DNA of 64,000 nt from Agromyces aurantiacus. Lineage in GTDB: Bacteria > Actinomycetota > Actinomycetes > Actinomycetales > Microbacteriaceae. Made by a program: the position numbers and the translations under genes. The DNA lies in contig NZ_JAFBBW010000001.1 of assembly GCF_016907355.1 (NCBI RefSeq), forward strand, positions 186,001 to 250,000, read 5' to 3'. Every line of letters starts with the position of its first letter. Position 1 is the first letter of the stretch. Below, in pieces: positions 48,835-56,380 of the stretch. The notes below the pieces were generated by a model. The model saw nothing but the letters and a program-made list of their open reading frames with translations, ran no database searches and had not been told where the DNA came from.

Positions 48835-49518
48835 GTGGATGTCTCGAGGACCGGATCCGGCCCAACCAGAGCCGAGGCGCCCGCGCGCGCGTCCGGGATC
48901 GCCTCGATCCTCGTCGGCGCGGTCTGCGGCGTGGTCTGGGCCGCCGCCTTCCGGGCGTACATGTCCGAGATCGCGGGTGGAGGGTCGCGATTCGACTGGT
49001 ACGGCACATTCGTCGCGATCCTGCTCGCCGGGGCGATCACGGGCGCAGTGCTCGGGCTGGCCGAGTACGTCCGCCGCACCGGCGGCCGTCGGCATTGGCG
49101 CTGGCTGGCCCTCGCCCCCCTCCCGTTCATGGTGCTGCCGCTGACGATGCCCGACGCGATCGTGGCCCTCATCACCATGGGCCTCGGTGGTGGCGCCGTC
49201 GCCGTCCCGCTGACCGGGATGGCCGGCGGATTCGCGGTGTCCGGCCGTGGTCCGATCTGGGCCCGGCTGGTGTGCGGTGTGCTCGCCCTCGCCGTCGTCG
49301 CCGGCATCGCGGCCTCCGTTCCCGCTGTCGGTGGCATCCGGCTGGGGCTCGACCAGCCGCGGGGCGCCTGGGTGGCGATACTGGGGGCCGGATGTGTCGT
49401 GGTGCTGTGCCTCGCGTGCTCGATCCCGTTCCGTCGAGTCGAGTCGGCACTCGGCACCTCGACCGCACGCGAGGCGGTCGAGGCCCTCGCGCCCATGCGC
49501 GACGAGACCCGGCACTGA
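48835..49518 (+). CDS. Integral membrane protein of unknown function
   Basis: 227 residues with six or so hydrophobic segments: ASILVGAVCGVVWAAAFRAYM, FVAILLAGAITGAVLGLAEYV, LALAPLPFMVLPLTM, AIVALITMGLGGGAVAVPL, ARLVCGVLALAVVAGIAASV and WVAILGAGCVVVLCLACSI. The start is GTG at 48835, with GGGGGTG some ten bases upstream. It is the only plus-strand gene between the tRNA and its degenerate copy, and its stop is directly next to that copy. No family is recognised. Confidence 0.7.
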   Translation: MDVSRTGSGPTRAEAPARASGIASILVGAVCGVVWAAAFRAYMSEIAGGGSRFDWYGTFVAILLAGAITGAVLGLAEYVRRTGGRRHWRWLALAPLPFMVLPLTMPDAIVALITMGLGGGAVAVPLTGMAGGFAVSGRGPIWARLVCGVLALAVVAGIAASVPAVGGIRLGLDQPRGAWVAILGAGCVVVLCLACSIPFRRVESALGTSTAREAVEALAPMRDETRH

Positions 49519-49519
49519 G

Positions 49520-49553
49520 GAGCTTCTGCGTCCCGAGCAGACAGCGCGGGTTC
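49520..49553 (+). pseudogene. Degenerate fragment of tRNA-Gly (anticodon arm to T arm)
   Basis: The sequence from GAGCTTCTGC to GCGCGGGTTC matches the tRNA-Gly at 46243-46316 at 31 of 34 positions, covering the anticodon arm, variable loop and start of the T arm. After that the match decays, and no acceptor stem is present. Such a partial 3' copy is what site-specific integration into a tRNA gene leaves behind, though a simple pseudogene is possible. Confidence 0.65.
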
Positions 49554-49577
49554 CCGCGCTCCCAGCGATGTCCACCT

Positions 49578-49979
49578 TCAGCTCAGCACCGCCGTCGCCT
49601 CGACCTCGACGAGGAGGCCGGGCTCGAACAGCGACACCACCTCGACCAGCGTCGCGGGCGGCGCCGTGAACCCGATCTCGTCGGCCACCCGCGCCACCCC
49701 CTCCGCGAAGGCGGGATACTGCGCGACATCCCAGTCGACGACGTACACCGTGAGACGCACGACATCGCCGAACGAGGCGCCCACGCTCCGCAGCGCGTGG
49801 CCCACATTGCGGTAGGCCTGAGCCACCTGGCCCGCGAGATCGGCGGCGCCGAGCGTTCCCTCGGCGTCCCAGCCGACCTGCCCCGCGACGTGCACGTGAC
49901 GCGTTCCAGTGGCGACGGCGACGTGGTGATACGCGTCCGTGGCGATGAGTTCCTTCGGGTTCGAGAGCGTGACCGTCAT
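49578..49979 (-). CDS. RidA/YjgF family protein
   Basis: 133 residues with the RidA fold: HHVAVATGTRHVHVAGQVGWDAEGTLGAADLAGQVAQAYRNVGHALRSVGASFGDVVRLTVYVVD. The late PPATLVEVVSLFEPGLLVEVEATAV is the family's C-terminal strand. Classic RidA removes reactive imines and has an Arg in (P)xR(S/T); here that stretch reads PPATLVEV without it, so it may act on another substrate. It is divergent from an HxlR regulator, with tandem dyads between them. Confidence 0.88.
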   Translation of the reverse strand: MTVTLSNPKELIATDAYHHVAVATGTRHVHVAGQVGWDAEGTLGAADLAGQVAQAYRNVGHALRSVGASFGDVVRLTVYVVDWDVAQYPAFAEGVARVADEIGFTAPPATLVEVVSLFEPGLLVEVEATAVLS

Positions 49980-50027
49980 GAGATCCCCTTCCTGTCTGCG
50001 CGACCACGCACCTCGGGCATGGTTCGC

Positions 50028-50090
50028 GTATCCCCTTGATACTCGGTATCTTTGGGATACTTCAACGCAACCAGGTGAACAGGGGGATAC
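50028..50090. promoter_or_regulatory. Tandem operators GTATC-N5-GATAC in the RidA/HxlR gap
   Basis: Two perfect inverted repeats of GTATC-N5-GATAC occur at 50028-50042 and 50046-50060, 18 bases apart, with a third half-site GATAC at 50086-50090. They cover the likely promoters of both divergent genes. The HxlR protein is the expected binder. Confidence 0.8.
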
Positions 50091-50095
50091 CGCGG

Positions 50096-50512
50096 ATGTC
50101 TCGACGAGAACTCGCTCAGCTGTCCGGCGCCCGCCGCGAGCTGCTCGACCAGCTGCTGGACAAGTGGTCGATCTCGGTCCTCGCCGTGCTGTGCGACGGG
50201 CCACAGCGCTTCAGCCGGCTGAAGTCCGAGATCCAGGGCATCACGCAGAAGTCGCTGTCGCAGGCGCTTCGGAGACTCGAGCGCAACGGCATGATCCACC
50301 GCCGGGTGATCGACACCTCGCCGGTCGCCGTGGAGTACCGCATCACCGAGCTCGGTCGCACCCTCGAAGCGCCGATCGCGATGCTGCAGGCGTGGTCCGT
50401 CGACGCCCTGCCGGCCGTGGAAGACGCACGCGATCGCTACGACGCGCACCATGACGACTCGACCGGACCGAGCGAGGCACCAGCCGCGTCGACCCTCAGG
50501 ACCCGTTCGTAG
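50096..50512 (+). CDS. HxlR-family transcriptional regulator
   Basis: 138 residues. The winged helix is LLDQLLDKWSISVLAVLCDGPQRFSRLKSEIQGITQKSLSQALRRLERNGMIHRRV, with KWS...VL and RF..L typical of HxlR, followed by the wing VEYRITELGRTL. ATG 50096 has AGGGGG about 9 bases upstream. It likely binds the GTATC-N5-GATAC dyads to control itself and the divergent RidA-like gene in response to a reactive small molecule. The tail is Asp/Ser/Ala-rich and unstructured. Confidence 0.87.
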   Translation: MSRRELAQLSGARRELLDQLLDKWSISVLAVLCDGPQRFSRLKSEIQGITQKSLSQALRRLERNGMIHRRVIDTSPVAVEYRITELGRTLEAPIAMLQAWSVDALPAVEDARDRYDAHHDDSTGPSEAPAASTLRTRS

Positions 50513-50561
50513 CGCCCGGTCGCCTGGTCACCCGGTCACCCCGTCCCGGACATCCGGCGAT

Positions 50562-51656
50562 TCACCCGAGTCGAGCGAGGAGTCCGTCGACGAGCGTTCG
50601 TGCGCGCTCGGATTCCGCGGCGCCACGCCACCGGACCTGGACGAGGTCGCCTCGCACGACGAGGGTGTCCATCGAGGAACCGTCGTCGAAGTGCACGCGG
50701 AGCGCCCCGTTCCTCTCCGCCGAGGCGGATCCTCCGATCATCGCGTCGTCGGCCGGCTGCATCCATCCGCCGTCGGGAACGACGAGCACCTGGATGCGAT
50801 CGTCGTCCCCGAAGTCGAGGTCGCACACGGTGGATCCCGTCAGGTCGACGGCGGTGTTCGTCATCGACCGCCCCGGCACCCGATCCGGTGCGACATCGGC
50901 GCCGGATGGGCCCGCCGCGTCATCCGTGCGCCCGAGCAGCGCCCAACACCGTTCCGTGCGGTGTCGCACCTGGGGCCGAGTCGGATCGACAGGTGTCGCG
51001 CTCCCCGCGAGCTGCGGCAGCACCGCGGCCCCCAGCTCGCGGAGCGCGGCGATCGCCTGCTCCGGTGCCGACTCGATGCCGAACGCACTGATCTCGAAGA
51101 ACACCTCGCCCGACAGGACCGAGAGCGTGCAGGCCACCGGGACGCCCGGTTCGCACACGACGCCCGAGGCATCGCCGAGCGTGTCATCCCACTGGTTGTG
51201 GCCGCTGCCGCTGACGTACGCCGGCCAGTAGGCAGGCCCGTGGGGCGTCGCCCGGAGGACGACCGCTGGAGCGTCACGGTGCACGGCGAATCCGTCGACG
51301 ACGCTCGCCGAGGCCCAGGTGCACTCGATGCCGTTGTCCTGCACGATCACCGGATCGGGCAGGTGCGTCGGCGGTGCGGCGACCCGAGCTCCGAGGAGTC
51401 CACCGGCCGCTTCCGGATCGATCAGCGTGTCACAGCCCAGGCCCGGAAAGCCGGGCTCCGGCGGGTGCACTCCCGCGGTCGGGCTCTCGCTCGGCGGGGT
51501 CTCGCTCGGCGGGCTCTCGGCGGGTGCGGCGGTGGTGCGGCGGTCGTCCGGAACCGGCTCCGGCGTCCCGGCACAGCCGGCGAGCAGCAGGACGAGCAGT
51601 CCCGAGATTCCGGCGGCCGCGGCCCGGATCGTCGCTGCGTCGTTCGCGAGGCGCAC
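50562..51656 (-). CDS. Secreted lipoprotein of unknown function
   Basis: 364 residues. It begins with a signal peptide (AGISGLLVLLLAGC) whose LAGC lipobox predicts lipid attachment near residue 28. A Pro/Ser/Thr/Glu-rich linker (residues ~30-65) leads to two related-looking globular halves: CDTLIDPEAAGGLLGARV and CWALLGRTDDAAG each open a half, resembling DUF3558-type lipoproteins. Four or more cysteines are available for disulfides. The GTG at 51656 has GAAGGGA upstream. It may be co-transcribed with the TetR gene 58 bases upstream. Confidence 0.75.
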   Translation of the reverse strand: MRLANDAATIRAAAAGISGLLVLLLAGCAGTPEPVPDDRRTTAAPAESPPSETPPSESPTAGVHPPEPGFPGLGCDTLIDPEAAGGLLGARVAAPPTHLPDPVIVQDNGIECTWASASVVDGFAVHRDAPAVVLRATPHGPAYWPAYVSGSGHNQWDDTLGDASGVVCEPGVPVACTLSVLSGEVFFEISAFGIESAPEQAIAALRELGAAVLPQLAGSATPVDPTRPQVRHRTERCWALLGRTDDAAGPSGADVAPDRVPGRSMTNTAVDLTGSTVCDLDFGDDDRIQVLVVPDGGWMQPADDAMIGGSASAERNGALRVHFDDGSSMDTLVVRGDLVQVRWRGAAESERARTLVDGLLARLG

Positions 51657-51714
51657 GGGTGGTCCCTTCGGTTCGGGTCGGATCACGGAGACGCCGCGGC
51701 AGCGGCCTCCTCGC

Positions 51715-52296
51715 TCAGGCCGCGCTCGCACCCCGCGGCGGCAGGAGGGCGCCGTCGGCGAGCGCATGCGCGACTCGAGCGGGGTCGTACTCCGGGGTCG
51801 GGCCGCCGATGCAGAGGTTGCCGATGCCCCGCAGGAGCGAGTACGCCGTGAGCGACGTCCCCTGGGGGGCGGCGGCATCCAGGAGCTGGGCGCAGACGGG
51901 GACGAGGCGGTCGACGAAGTAGCGGTGCAGCACGGCGAAGCCCTCGGCGTCGCCGTTGAGGACGTCGGCCAGCCCGTGTTTGGTGACGAGGAAGTCGACG
52001 AAGACGTCCACCCAGGCGTGGAGCGCATCTGGGGGGCTGGAGCTCTCGCGCAGAAGGACCGATCCGGCTTCGGCCGCGGCGTCCACCTGGTGCCGGTACA
52101 CCGCGACGACCAGGTCGGCGCGCGTGGGGAAGTGGCGGTACAGGGTCCCCATGCCCACGCCGGCGCGTTCGGCCACGACCCGAACCGGCGCGTGGACGCC
52201 GAGCTCCACGAACACCGCCGCGGCCGCATCGAGGAGCTGTTCCTGGTTTCGTACGGCGTCCCGGCGCTTCTCGCGGGCGGGGTCGGCGGCGATCAC
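51715..52296 (-). CDS. TetR-family transcriptional repressor
   Basis: 193 residues. The HTH is LLDAAAAVFVELGVHAPVRVVAERAGVGMGTLYRHFPTRADLVVAVY (about residues 21-67), a textbook TetR sequence, followed by a helical ligand domain (AWVDVFVDFLVTKHGLADVL). The start is GTG at 52296. It is divergent from an alpha/beta hydrolase with two 15-bp palindromes between them, so it should repress both genes. Confidence 0.9.
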   Translation of the reverse strand: MIAADPAREKRRDAVRNQEQLLDAAAAVFVELGVHAPVRVVAERAGVGMGTLYRHFPTRADLVVAVYRHQVDAAAEAGSVLLRESSSPPDALHAWVDVFVDFLVTKHGLADVLNGDAEGFAVLHRYFVDRLVPVCAQLLDAAAPQGTSLTAYSLLRGIGNLCIGGPTPEYDPARVAHALADGALLPPRGASAA

Positions 52297-52319
52297 GGAT
52301 GAATCCTCCAGTTGCTATC

Positions 52320-52357
52320 CGGAGCAATGCTCCGTATAGTTCCGGAGCGTCGCTCCG
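52320..52357. promoter_or_regulatory. Tandem TetR operators CGGAGC-N3-GCTCCG
   Basis: Two perfect palindromes, CGGAGC-AAT-GCTCCG (52320-52334) and CGGAGC-GTC-GCTCCG (52343-52357), lie 23 bases apart start to start, in the divergent gap. A TATAGT segment between them is a candidate -10 box. Confidence 0.85.
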
Positions 52358-52401
52358 TTTCATTATGCCGGAGCCTGCCCCATTCGAGAAAGTGGTCCCC
52401 C

Positions 52402-53466
52402 ATGTCCGCATCCGCCAGCATCGCCGGCTCCGTGCCCGTCGCTTCCCTCGGCGACGTCCTCGGCCCCGCCCGGCCCGTCGTCTCGGTCGCCCCAGTCGTC
52501 CTGGCTGCTCCGGATCGCGTCATCCCGCTCGAGGTGCGCGTGTCCGCGCCCGTTTCGGGGAGCAACCTCCCGGTCCTCCTGTTCTCGCACGGCAACGGGT
52601 GGTCCTTGGACGGGTACGCCCCGTTGACGGCGTACTGGGCGTCGCAGGGTTTCGTCGTCGTCCAGCCGACCCACCTGGACTCCCGCCGTCACGGCATCGG
52701 GTTCGACGACGAGCGGTTCGCGACGATCTGGCTCCGCCGGTACGACGACCTGCTCCGCATCCTCGACCAGCTCGACACGGTCGAGGGCGCCGTGCCGGGT
52801 CTCGCCGGCCGGGTGGACCGGACCACGGTCCTCGCCGCGGGCCACTCGTGGGGCGCCCAGACGGTGCAGATGCTCCTCGGCGCCCGCATCGTGGAGGCGG
52901 ACGGTTCGCTGGGCGCGGACTACCGTGACGGGCGGGTGTCGGCGGGCGTGCTGTTGGCCGCGACCGGGGTCGGAGGGGACGAGCTGCACCCCTTCGCGAA
53001 GGAGAACTTCCCGTTCATGAACCCCTCGTTCGGTCAGCTGAGCGCCCCGACCCTGGTCGTCGCGGGCGATCGCGACCAGTCGAAGATGTCCAGCCGCGGC
53101 CCGGACTGGTTCACCGACGCCTACCACCGGAGCCCCGGCGCCACCGAGCTGCTGACCCTGTTCGGCGCCGAGCACTCCTTGGGCGGCATCCCCAACCACG
53201 AAGCCGCCGAGACCACCGACGAGAACCCCGAGCGCGTCGCCGTCCTCGCCCGTCTCACCGCCGCGTACCTGCGTTCGGCCGCCACGGGCGACGCCAGCGC
53301 GTGGGACCGCGCGCGCGACGCGTTCGCAGGCGATGGCGGGGTGCTCGGGCGCATCGACAGCAAAAGACGCGGGTCGTCCCCCTCGCCGGCCGTCCGCCTA
53401 CGAGGTGGACGGCGGGTCGGGACGCAGCTCGTCCCCCTGAAGGCCGAAGCCCGACCCACCGGCTGA
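52402..53466 (+). CDS. Alpha/beta hydrolase (PAF-acetylhydrolase/chlorophyllase-like)
   Basis: 354 residues. LPVLLFSHGNGWSLDGYAPLTAYWASQGFVVVQPTHLDS is the strand-oxyanion segment, AAGHSWGAQTVQML the nucleophile elbow (GHSWG), LVVAGDRDQ carries the acid and GAEHSLGGI the His. ATG 52402 is used; an earlier ATG overlaps the operators. The last ~35 residues (SKRRGSSPSPAVRLRGGRRVG...) are basic and unlike the family, perhaps a frame change near the end. It is probably induced when the divergent TetR protein binds ligand. Confidence 0.86.
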   Translation: MSASASIAGSVPVASLGDVLGPARPVVSVAPVVLAAPDRVIPLEVRVSAPVSGSNLPVLLFSHGNGWSLDGYAPLTAYWASQGFVVVQPTHLDSRRHGIGFDDERFATIWLRRYDDLLRILDQLDTVEGAVPGLAGRVDRTTVLAAGHSWGAQTVQMLLGARIVEADGSLGADYRDGRVSAGVLLAATGVGGDELHPFAKENFPFMNPSFGQLSAPTLVVAGDRDQSKMSSRGPDWFTDAYHRSPGATELLTLFGAEHSLGGIPNHEAAETTDENPERVAVLARLTAAYLRSAATGDASAWDRARDAFAGDGGVLGRIDSKRRGSSPSPAVRLRGGRRVGTQLVPLKAEARPTG

Positions 53467-53983
53467 GTCGAGGCGGATCTCCCCCGGAGTCCGCCCCACC
53501 CCAACGAGTCTGAGCGCCCGCTCGGATCTCGACGAATCACCGCCCGAGGATTGACTCGGGGGCGGGAAGGTGGGAGAACGCGCGCGGAGCCGCGGCGGTC
53601 GGCGACGTGCAGACGCCGTGACGTCTCCCAGTCGCCTCCCATGTGGCTGGCGTAGCGTCGGATCATCTGCAGCGGGCGTTCGCCCGCGATCTCCGGCTGG
53701 GAAGTCGACGACCAGCTTGGACGTGCGCCCCCTCCACTCCTCCGCGCATCGGTTCGACACATCGTTCCCGGCGTGCGCATCCTCGCCCCCGGCGGCACCA
53801 GTGCGTGCTCCATGCCGCTCGTCGGCTCCGGCATCCACCGGCCGACCACAGCCGCACGCGGGCTCGCCCGCATGGGCACACAGAACTTCCGTCGACGGAC
53901 GTCGTCGGCGGAGCAACGCGCGACCTGAGGTCGTGCACGTCGCAGTCGCTTCGGGCGGCGCGGCTCTACAGAAGGAAATGAAT
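53467..53983. other. 517-base gene-free region before the cold-shock gene
   Basis: All six frames were read. Several stay open but none has actinobacterial codon bias, a ribosome site or a recognisable protein. It holds a candidate hairpin at 53540-53565 and probably the promoter and long 5' leader of the cold-shock gene. Confidence 0.5.
53540..53565 (+). terminator. Possible terminator of the hydrolase gene
   Basis: CCGCCCGAG pairs with CTCGGGGGCGG, with a two-base bulge, over a six-base loop, 73 bases after the hydrolase stop. Confidence 0.35.
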
Positions 53984-54190
53984 ATGGCAATCGGAACCGT
54001 CAAGTGGTTCAACGCCGACAAGGGCTTCGGCTTCATCGCTCCCGACGACGGGAGCGCGGACGTGTTCGCGCACTTCAGCGCGATCGCATCGGGCGGCTTC
54101 CGGTCGCTCGATGAGAACCAGAAGGTCGAGTTCGACACGGCCCGCGGCGCCAAGGGACTGCAGGCCGAGAACATCCGCATCCTCGCGTAG
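53984..54190 (+). CDS. cspA: Cold-shock protein, CspA family
   Basis: 68 residues, a single OB-fold that binds single-stranded RNA/DNA. The RNA-binding motifs KGFGFI (RNP1) and DVFAHF (RNP2-like) are intact in [23 protein letters not shown] and [14 protein letters not shown] 53984 is used because GAAGGA lies seven bases upstream; an in-frame ATG at 53978 is too close to it. The long upstream gap and a strong terminator just downstream make it a single-gene unit. Confidence 0.95.
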   Translation: MAIGTVKWFNADKGFGFIAPDDGSADVFAHFSAIASGGFRSLDENQKVEFDTARGAKGLQAENIRILA

Positions 54191-54235
54191 CTCACCGGCG
54201 AGCGGCGCGCTCACGAGGCCAAGGGCCCGTGGCAG

Positions 54236-54269
54236 GCGAGGGGCAGGTCCGCACGGGCCTGCCCCTCGC
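54236..54269. terminator. Stem-loop terminator after cspA
   Basis: A perfect 12-bp stem, GCGAGGGGCAGG with its complement, plus further pairing with one wobble across the loop. It lies 46 bases after the cspA stop and could also serve the convergent alkylsulfatase gene. Confidence 0.75.
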
Positions 54270-54295
54270 GGCGTGTGCGCTCGGCGGCGTCGCGC

Positions 54296-56212
54296 TCACG
54301 GGCGGATGATCTCGAACCACAACGGGAAGTCGTCGAGCAGGCCGAAGATCCGCGCCACCGCGTCGGCGTCGCCGTCGATCGAGACGTCGGATGCGGCAAC
54401 GAGCTCATCGAGCGCCCGGCCCCCGAACAGCGCCTCGGCGAGCGCGGCCTTCGTCGACCTGGCTGTGGCATCCGGTTCGGGATGCCGCGCCCCGGCGGTG
54501 TACACGAGCACACCGTTGCGGATCTCCAGCAGGTAGTCGAGCGGCCCGTCCGCGGCGTCCTCGACGGTCCAGGCCACCGTGGCAGCGAGGTCCCCGGCCC
54601 GCTCGGCGTTCAGCTTGATGCCCGCGAAGTCGAGGATCATCTCGGTGGTCATCGCGGCGAACACGTCGGGCGTGGCCAGCTGGATGCTGCCCAGATCGCG
54701 GACGCCGTGCCGGAGCTCGACCGCGGCCATGAGGTACTCGTTGCGCCACGTGGCGTTCTCCGCCTGGTAGCCGAGCTGCTCGAGCGCGTCGGCCTGCAGC
54801 TCGGCAGCGGCCGTGTTGCCGGGGTCGGCGAACACCACGTGCGTGAGCACCTCGGCGACCCACCGGTAGTCGCCGGCGTCGAAGGCGGCCTGCGCCTTCT
54901 CGATGACCGCTTCCGCGCCGCCCATGTACTCGACGTACCGCCGGCCGGACTCGGTGGGCGGCAGGGCGTGCAGGTGCGCGGGGTGCGAGTCGTACCATCC
55001 GAGGTACCGCTGGTAGACCGCCTTCGCGTTGTGGTTCAGCGAGCCGTAGTAGCCGTGGCTGTACCACTGCCGGTCGAGGCCCGCCGGCAGGCGCAGCTGC
55101 TCGGCGATCTCGGTCATCGTGCCGCCGAGGTTCGCGAGGCGGAGCGTCTCGTCGTGGATGAACTTGTACAGGTCGCGCTGGTCGCGGATGTACTCGCGCA
55201 CGTCCTCAGTGCCCCAGCGCGGCCAGCCGTGCTGCGCCACGATCACGTCGGTCTGGTCGCCGAACAACCGGATGGTCTCGTTCAGCGTCTTCCACCACGT
55301 CGCGGCGTCGCGCACCTGGGCCCCGCGCAGCGTGTAGAGGTTGTGCATCAGGTGGTTCACGTCCTCCGCCGCGCAGAGCAGGCGCCGCTGCGGGAAGTGG
55401 ACCAGGAACTCGGCGGGCGCTTCGGTGCCCGGCGCCATCTGGAACACCATCTCGACGCCGTCGATCGTGCGAGTCTCACCCGTCCGCGTGATGAGGTCGG
55501 TCGGCGGCACGAGGGTCGAGCCGCCGCCGTTCGCCAGCGCGTTCGCGAGACCCGCGTCGATATGGCCCTGCGGTCCGGGCTGCAGCATCGGCCCGTACAT
55601 GTAGAGGGCGCGTCGGGTCATGGCGGTGCCGGCGTACACGTTCTCGGCCGCCGCTTCGAAGAGCATGCCCTCCGGCGCGATGACCGGGATATCGCCGGCT
55701 CCCTCCACGACCGCCCGCGATCCGCCGTAGTGGTCGGGGTGGCTGTGGGTGTAGATGACCGCGCACACGGCCCGGTCGCCTCGGTGGCGCCGGTAGAGCT
55801 CGAGCGCGGCGGCCGCCGTCTCCACGAAGGAGAGCGGATCGATCACGATCACGCCCGTTTCGCCCTCGATGAACGTGATGTTCGCAAGGTCGAGACCGCG
55901 AACCTGGTACACGCCGTCCATGACCTCGAAGAGGCCGTGGTGATCGTTCACCTGGGCGTGGCGCCAGAGGCTCGGGTGCACCGTGTCAGGCGCCTCCTCC
56001 GACTCCCCGACAAACGCGTGCGACGAGATGTCGACCACCGGCCTGCCATCGGCTGCGCGGATCACCGGGTCGTCGAGCGTGCCGATGAAGCCCCTCGCCG
56101 CATCTTCGTAGTCACGGCGATCGGAGAGCGGCAGTCCCTCCCGCGCCGCCCGGTTCGCCGCCCTCGTGTGCTCGGTCGCCGGCTTCGGTCCCGACGCTTC
56201 CCCCACTGCCAT
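54296..56212 (-). CDS. Alkylsulfatase, metallo-beta-lactamase fold (SdsA1/BDS1-like)
   Basis: 638 residues. The MBL domain has the zinc motif YTHSHPDHYGG, with ITFIEGETGVIVIDPLSF before it and FLVHFPQRRLLCAAEDVNHLMHNLYTLRG after it. The middle is the helical dimerisation domain (YHSHPAHLH-like LGWYDSHPAHLHALPPTE; AQAAFDAGDYRWVAEVL), and the last ~120 residues are an SCP2-like lipid-binding domain. Such enzymes hydrolyse sulfate esters of medium-chain alcohols, for example dodecyl sulfate, to sulfate and alcohol. No signal peptide is seen, so it may act inside the cell. It is divergent from a SulP transporter. Confidence 0.92.
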   Translation of the reverse strand: MAVGEASGPKPATEHTRAANRAAREGLPLSDRRDYEDAARGFIGTLDDPVIRAADGRPVVDISSHAFVGESEEAPDTVHPSLWRHAQVNDHHGLFEVMDGVYQVRGLDLANITFIEGETGVIVIDPLSFVETAAAALELYRRHRGDRAVCAVIYTHSHPDHYGGSRAVVEGAGDIPVIAPEGMLFEAAAENVYAGTAMTRRALYMYGPMLQPGPQGHIDAGLANALANGGGSTLVPPTDLITRTGETRTIDGVEMVFQMAPGTEAPAEFLVHFPQRRLLCAAEDVNHLMHNLYTLRGAQVRDAATWWKTLNETIRLFGDQTDVIVAQHGWPRWGTEDVREYIRDQRDLYKFIHDETLRLANLGGTMTEIAEQLRLPAGLDRQWYSHGYYGSLNHNAKAVYQRYLGWYDSHPAHLHALPPTESGRRYVEYMGGAEAVIEKAQAAFDAGDYRWVAEVLTHVVFADPGNTAAAELQADALEQLGYQAENATWRNEYLMAAVELRHGVRDLGSIQLATPDVFAAMTTEMILDFAGIKLNAERAGDLAATVAWTVEDAADGPLDYLLEIRNGVLVYTAGARHPEPDATARSTKAALAEALFGGRALDELVAASDVSIDGDADAVARIFGLLDDFPLWFEIIRP

Positions 56213-56356
56213 TCCCGTCCCCTGTTCCGGCCGTGCGGGATGCCGGCCCCCCAGCGCTCACGATAGCGAGGCGGTCGCCGCACCGCACGTGCCGGGACGG
56301 CGCCGGCCGATCGAGCTCGGGGGACGTACGGCATTCCCTTCCGTTCGACGCGTCGA

Positions 56357-56362
56357 TAGATT
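56357..56362 (+). promoter_or_regulatory. Candidate -10 box of the SulP gene
   Basis: TAGATT sits in the context CGATAGATTCG, the same 11 bases found before the glycosyltransferase gene at 23562 (23486-23496). It is 19 bases before the ATG, with GGGAGGGGG between. Confidence 0.4.
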
Positions 56363-56380
56363 CGATCGCGGGAGGGGGCC

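Noticed and set aside
49520..49553. A second functional tRNA-Gly
   Set aside because: The acceptor stem and D arm are missing and the T arm is broken, so it cannot fold as a tRNA.
53570..53983. A protein extension upstream of the cold-shock gene (the frame is open from 53570)
   Set aside because: The extra residues lack codon bias and similarity. GAAGGA sits right before the family's normal start at 53984.
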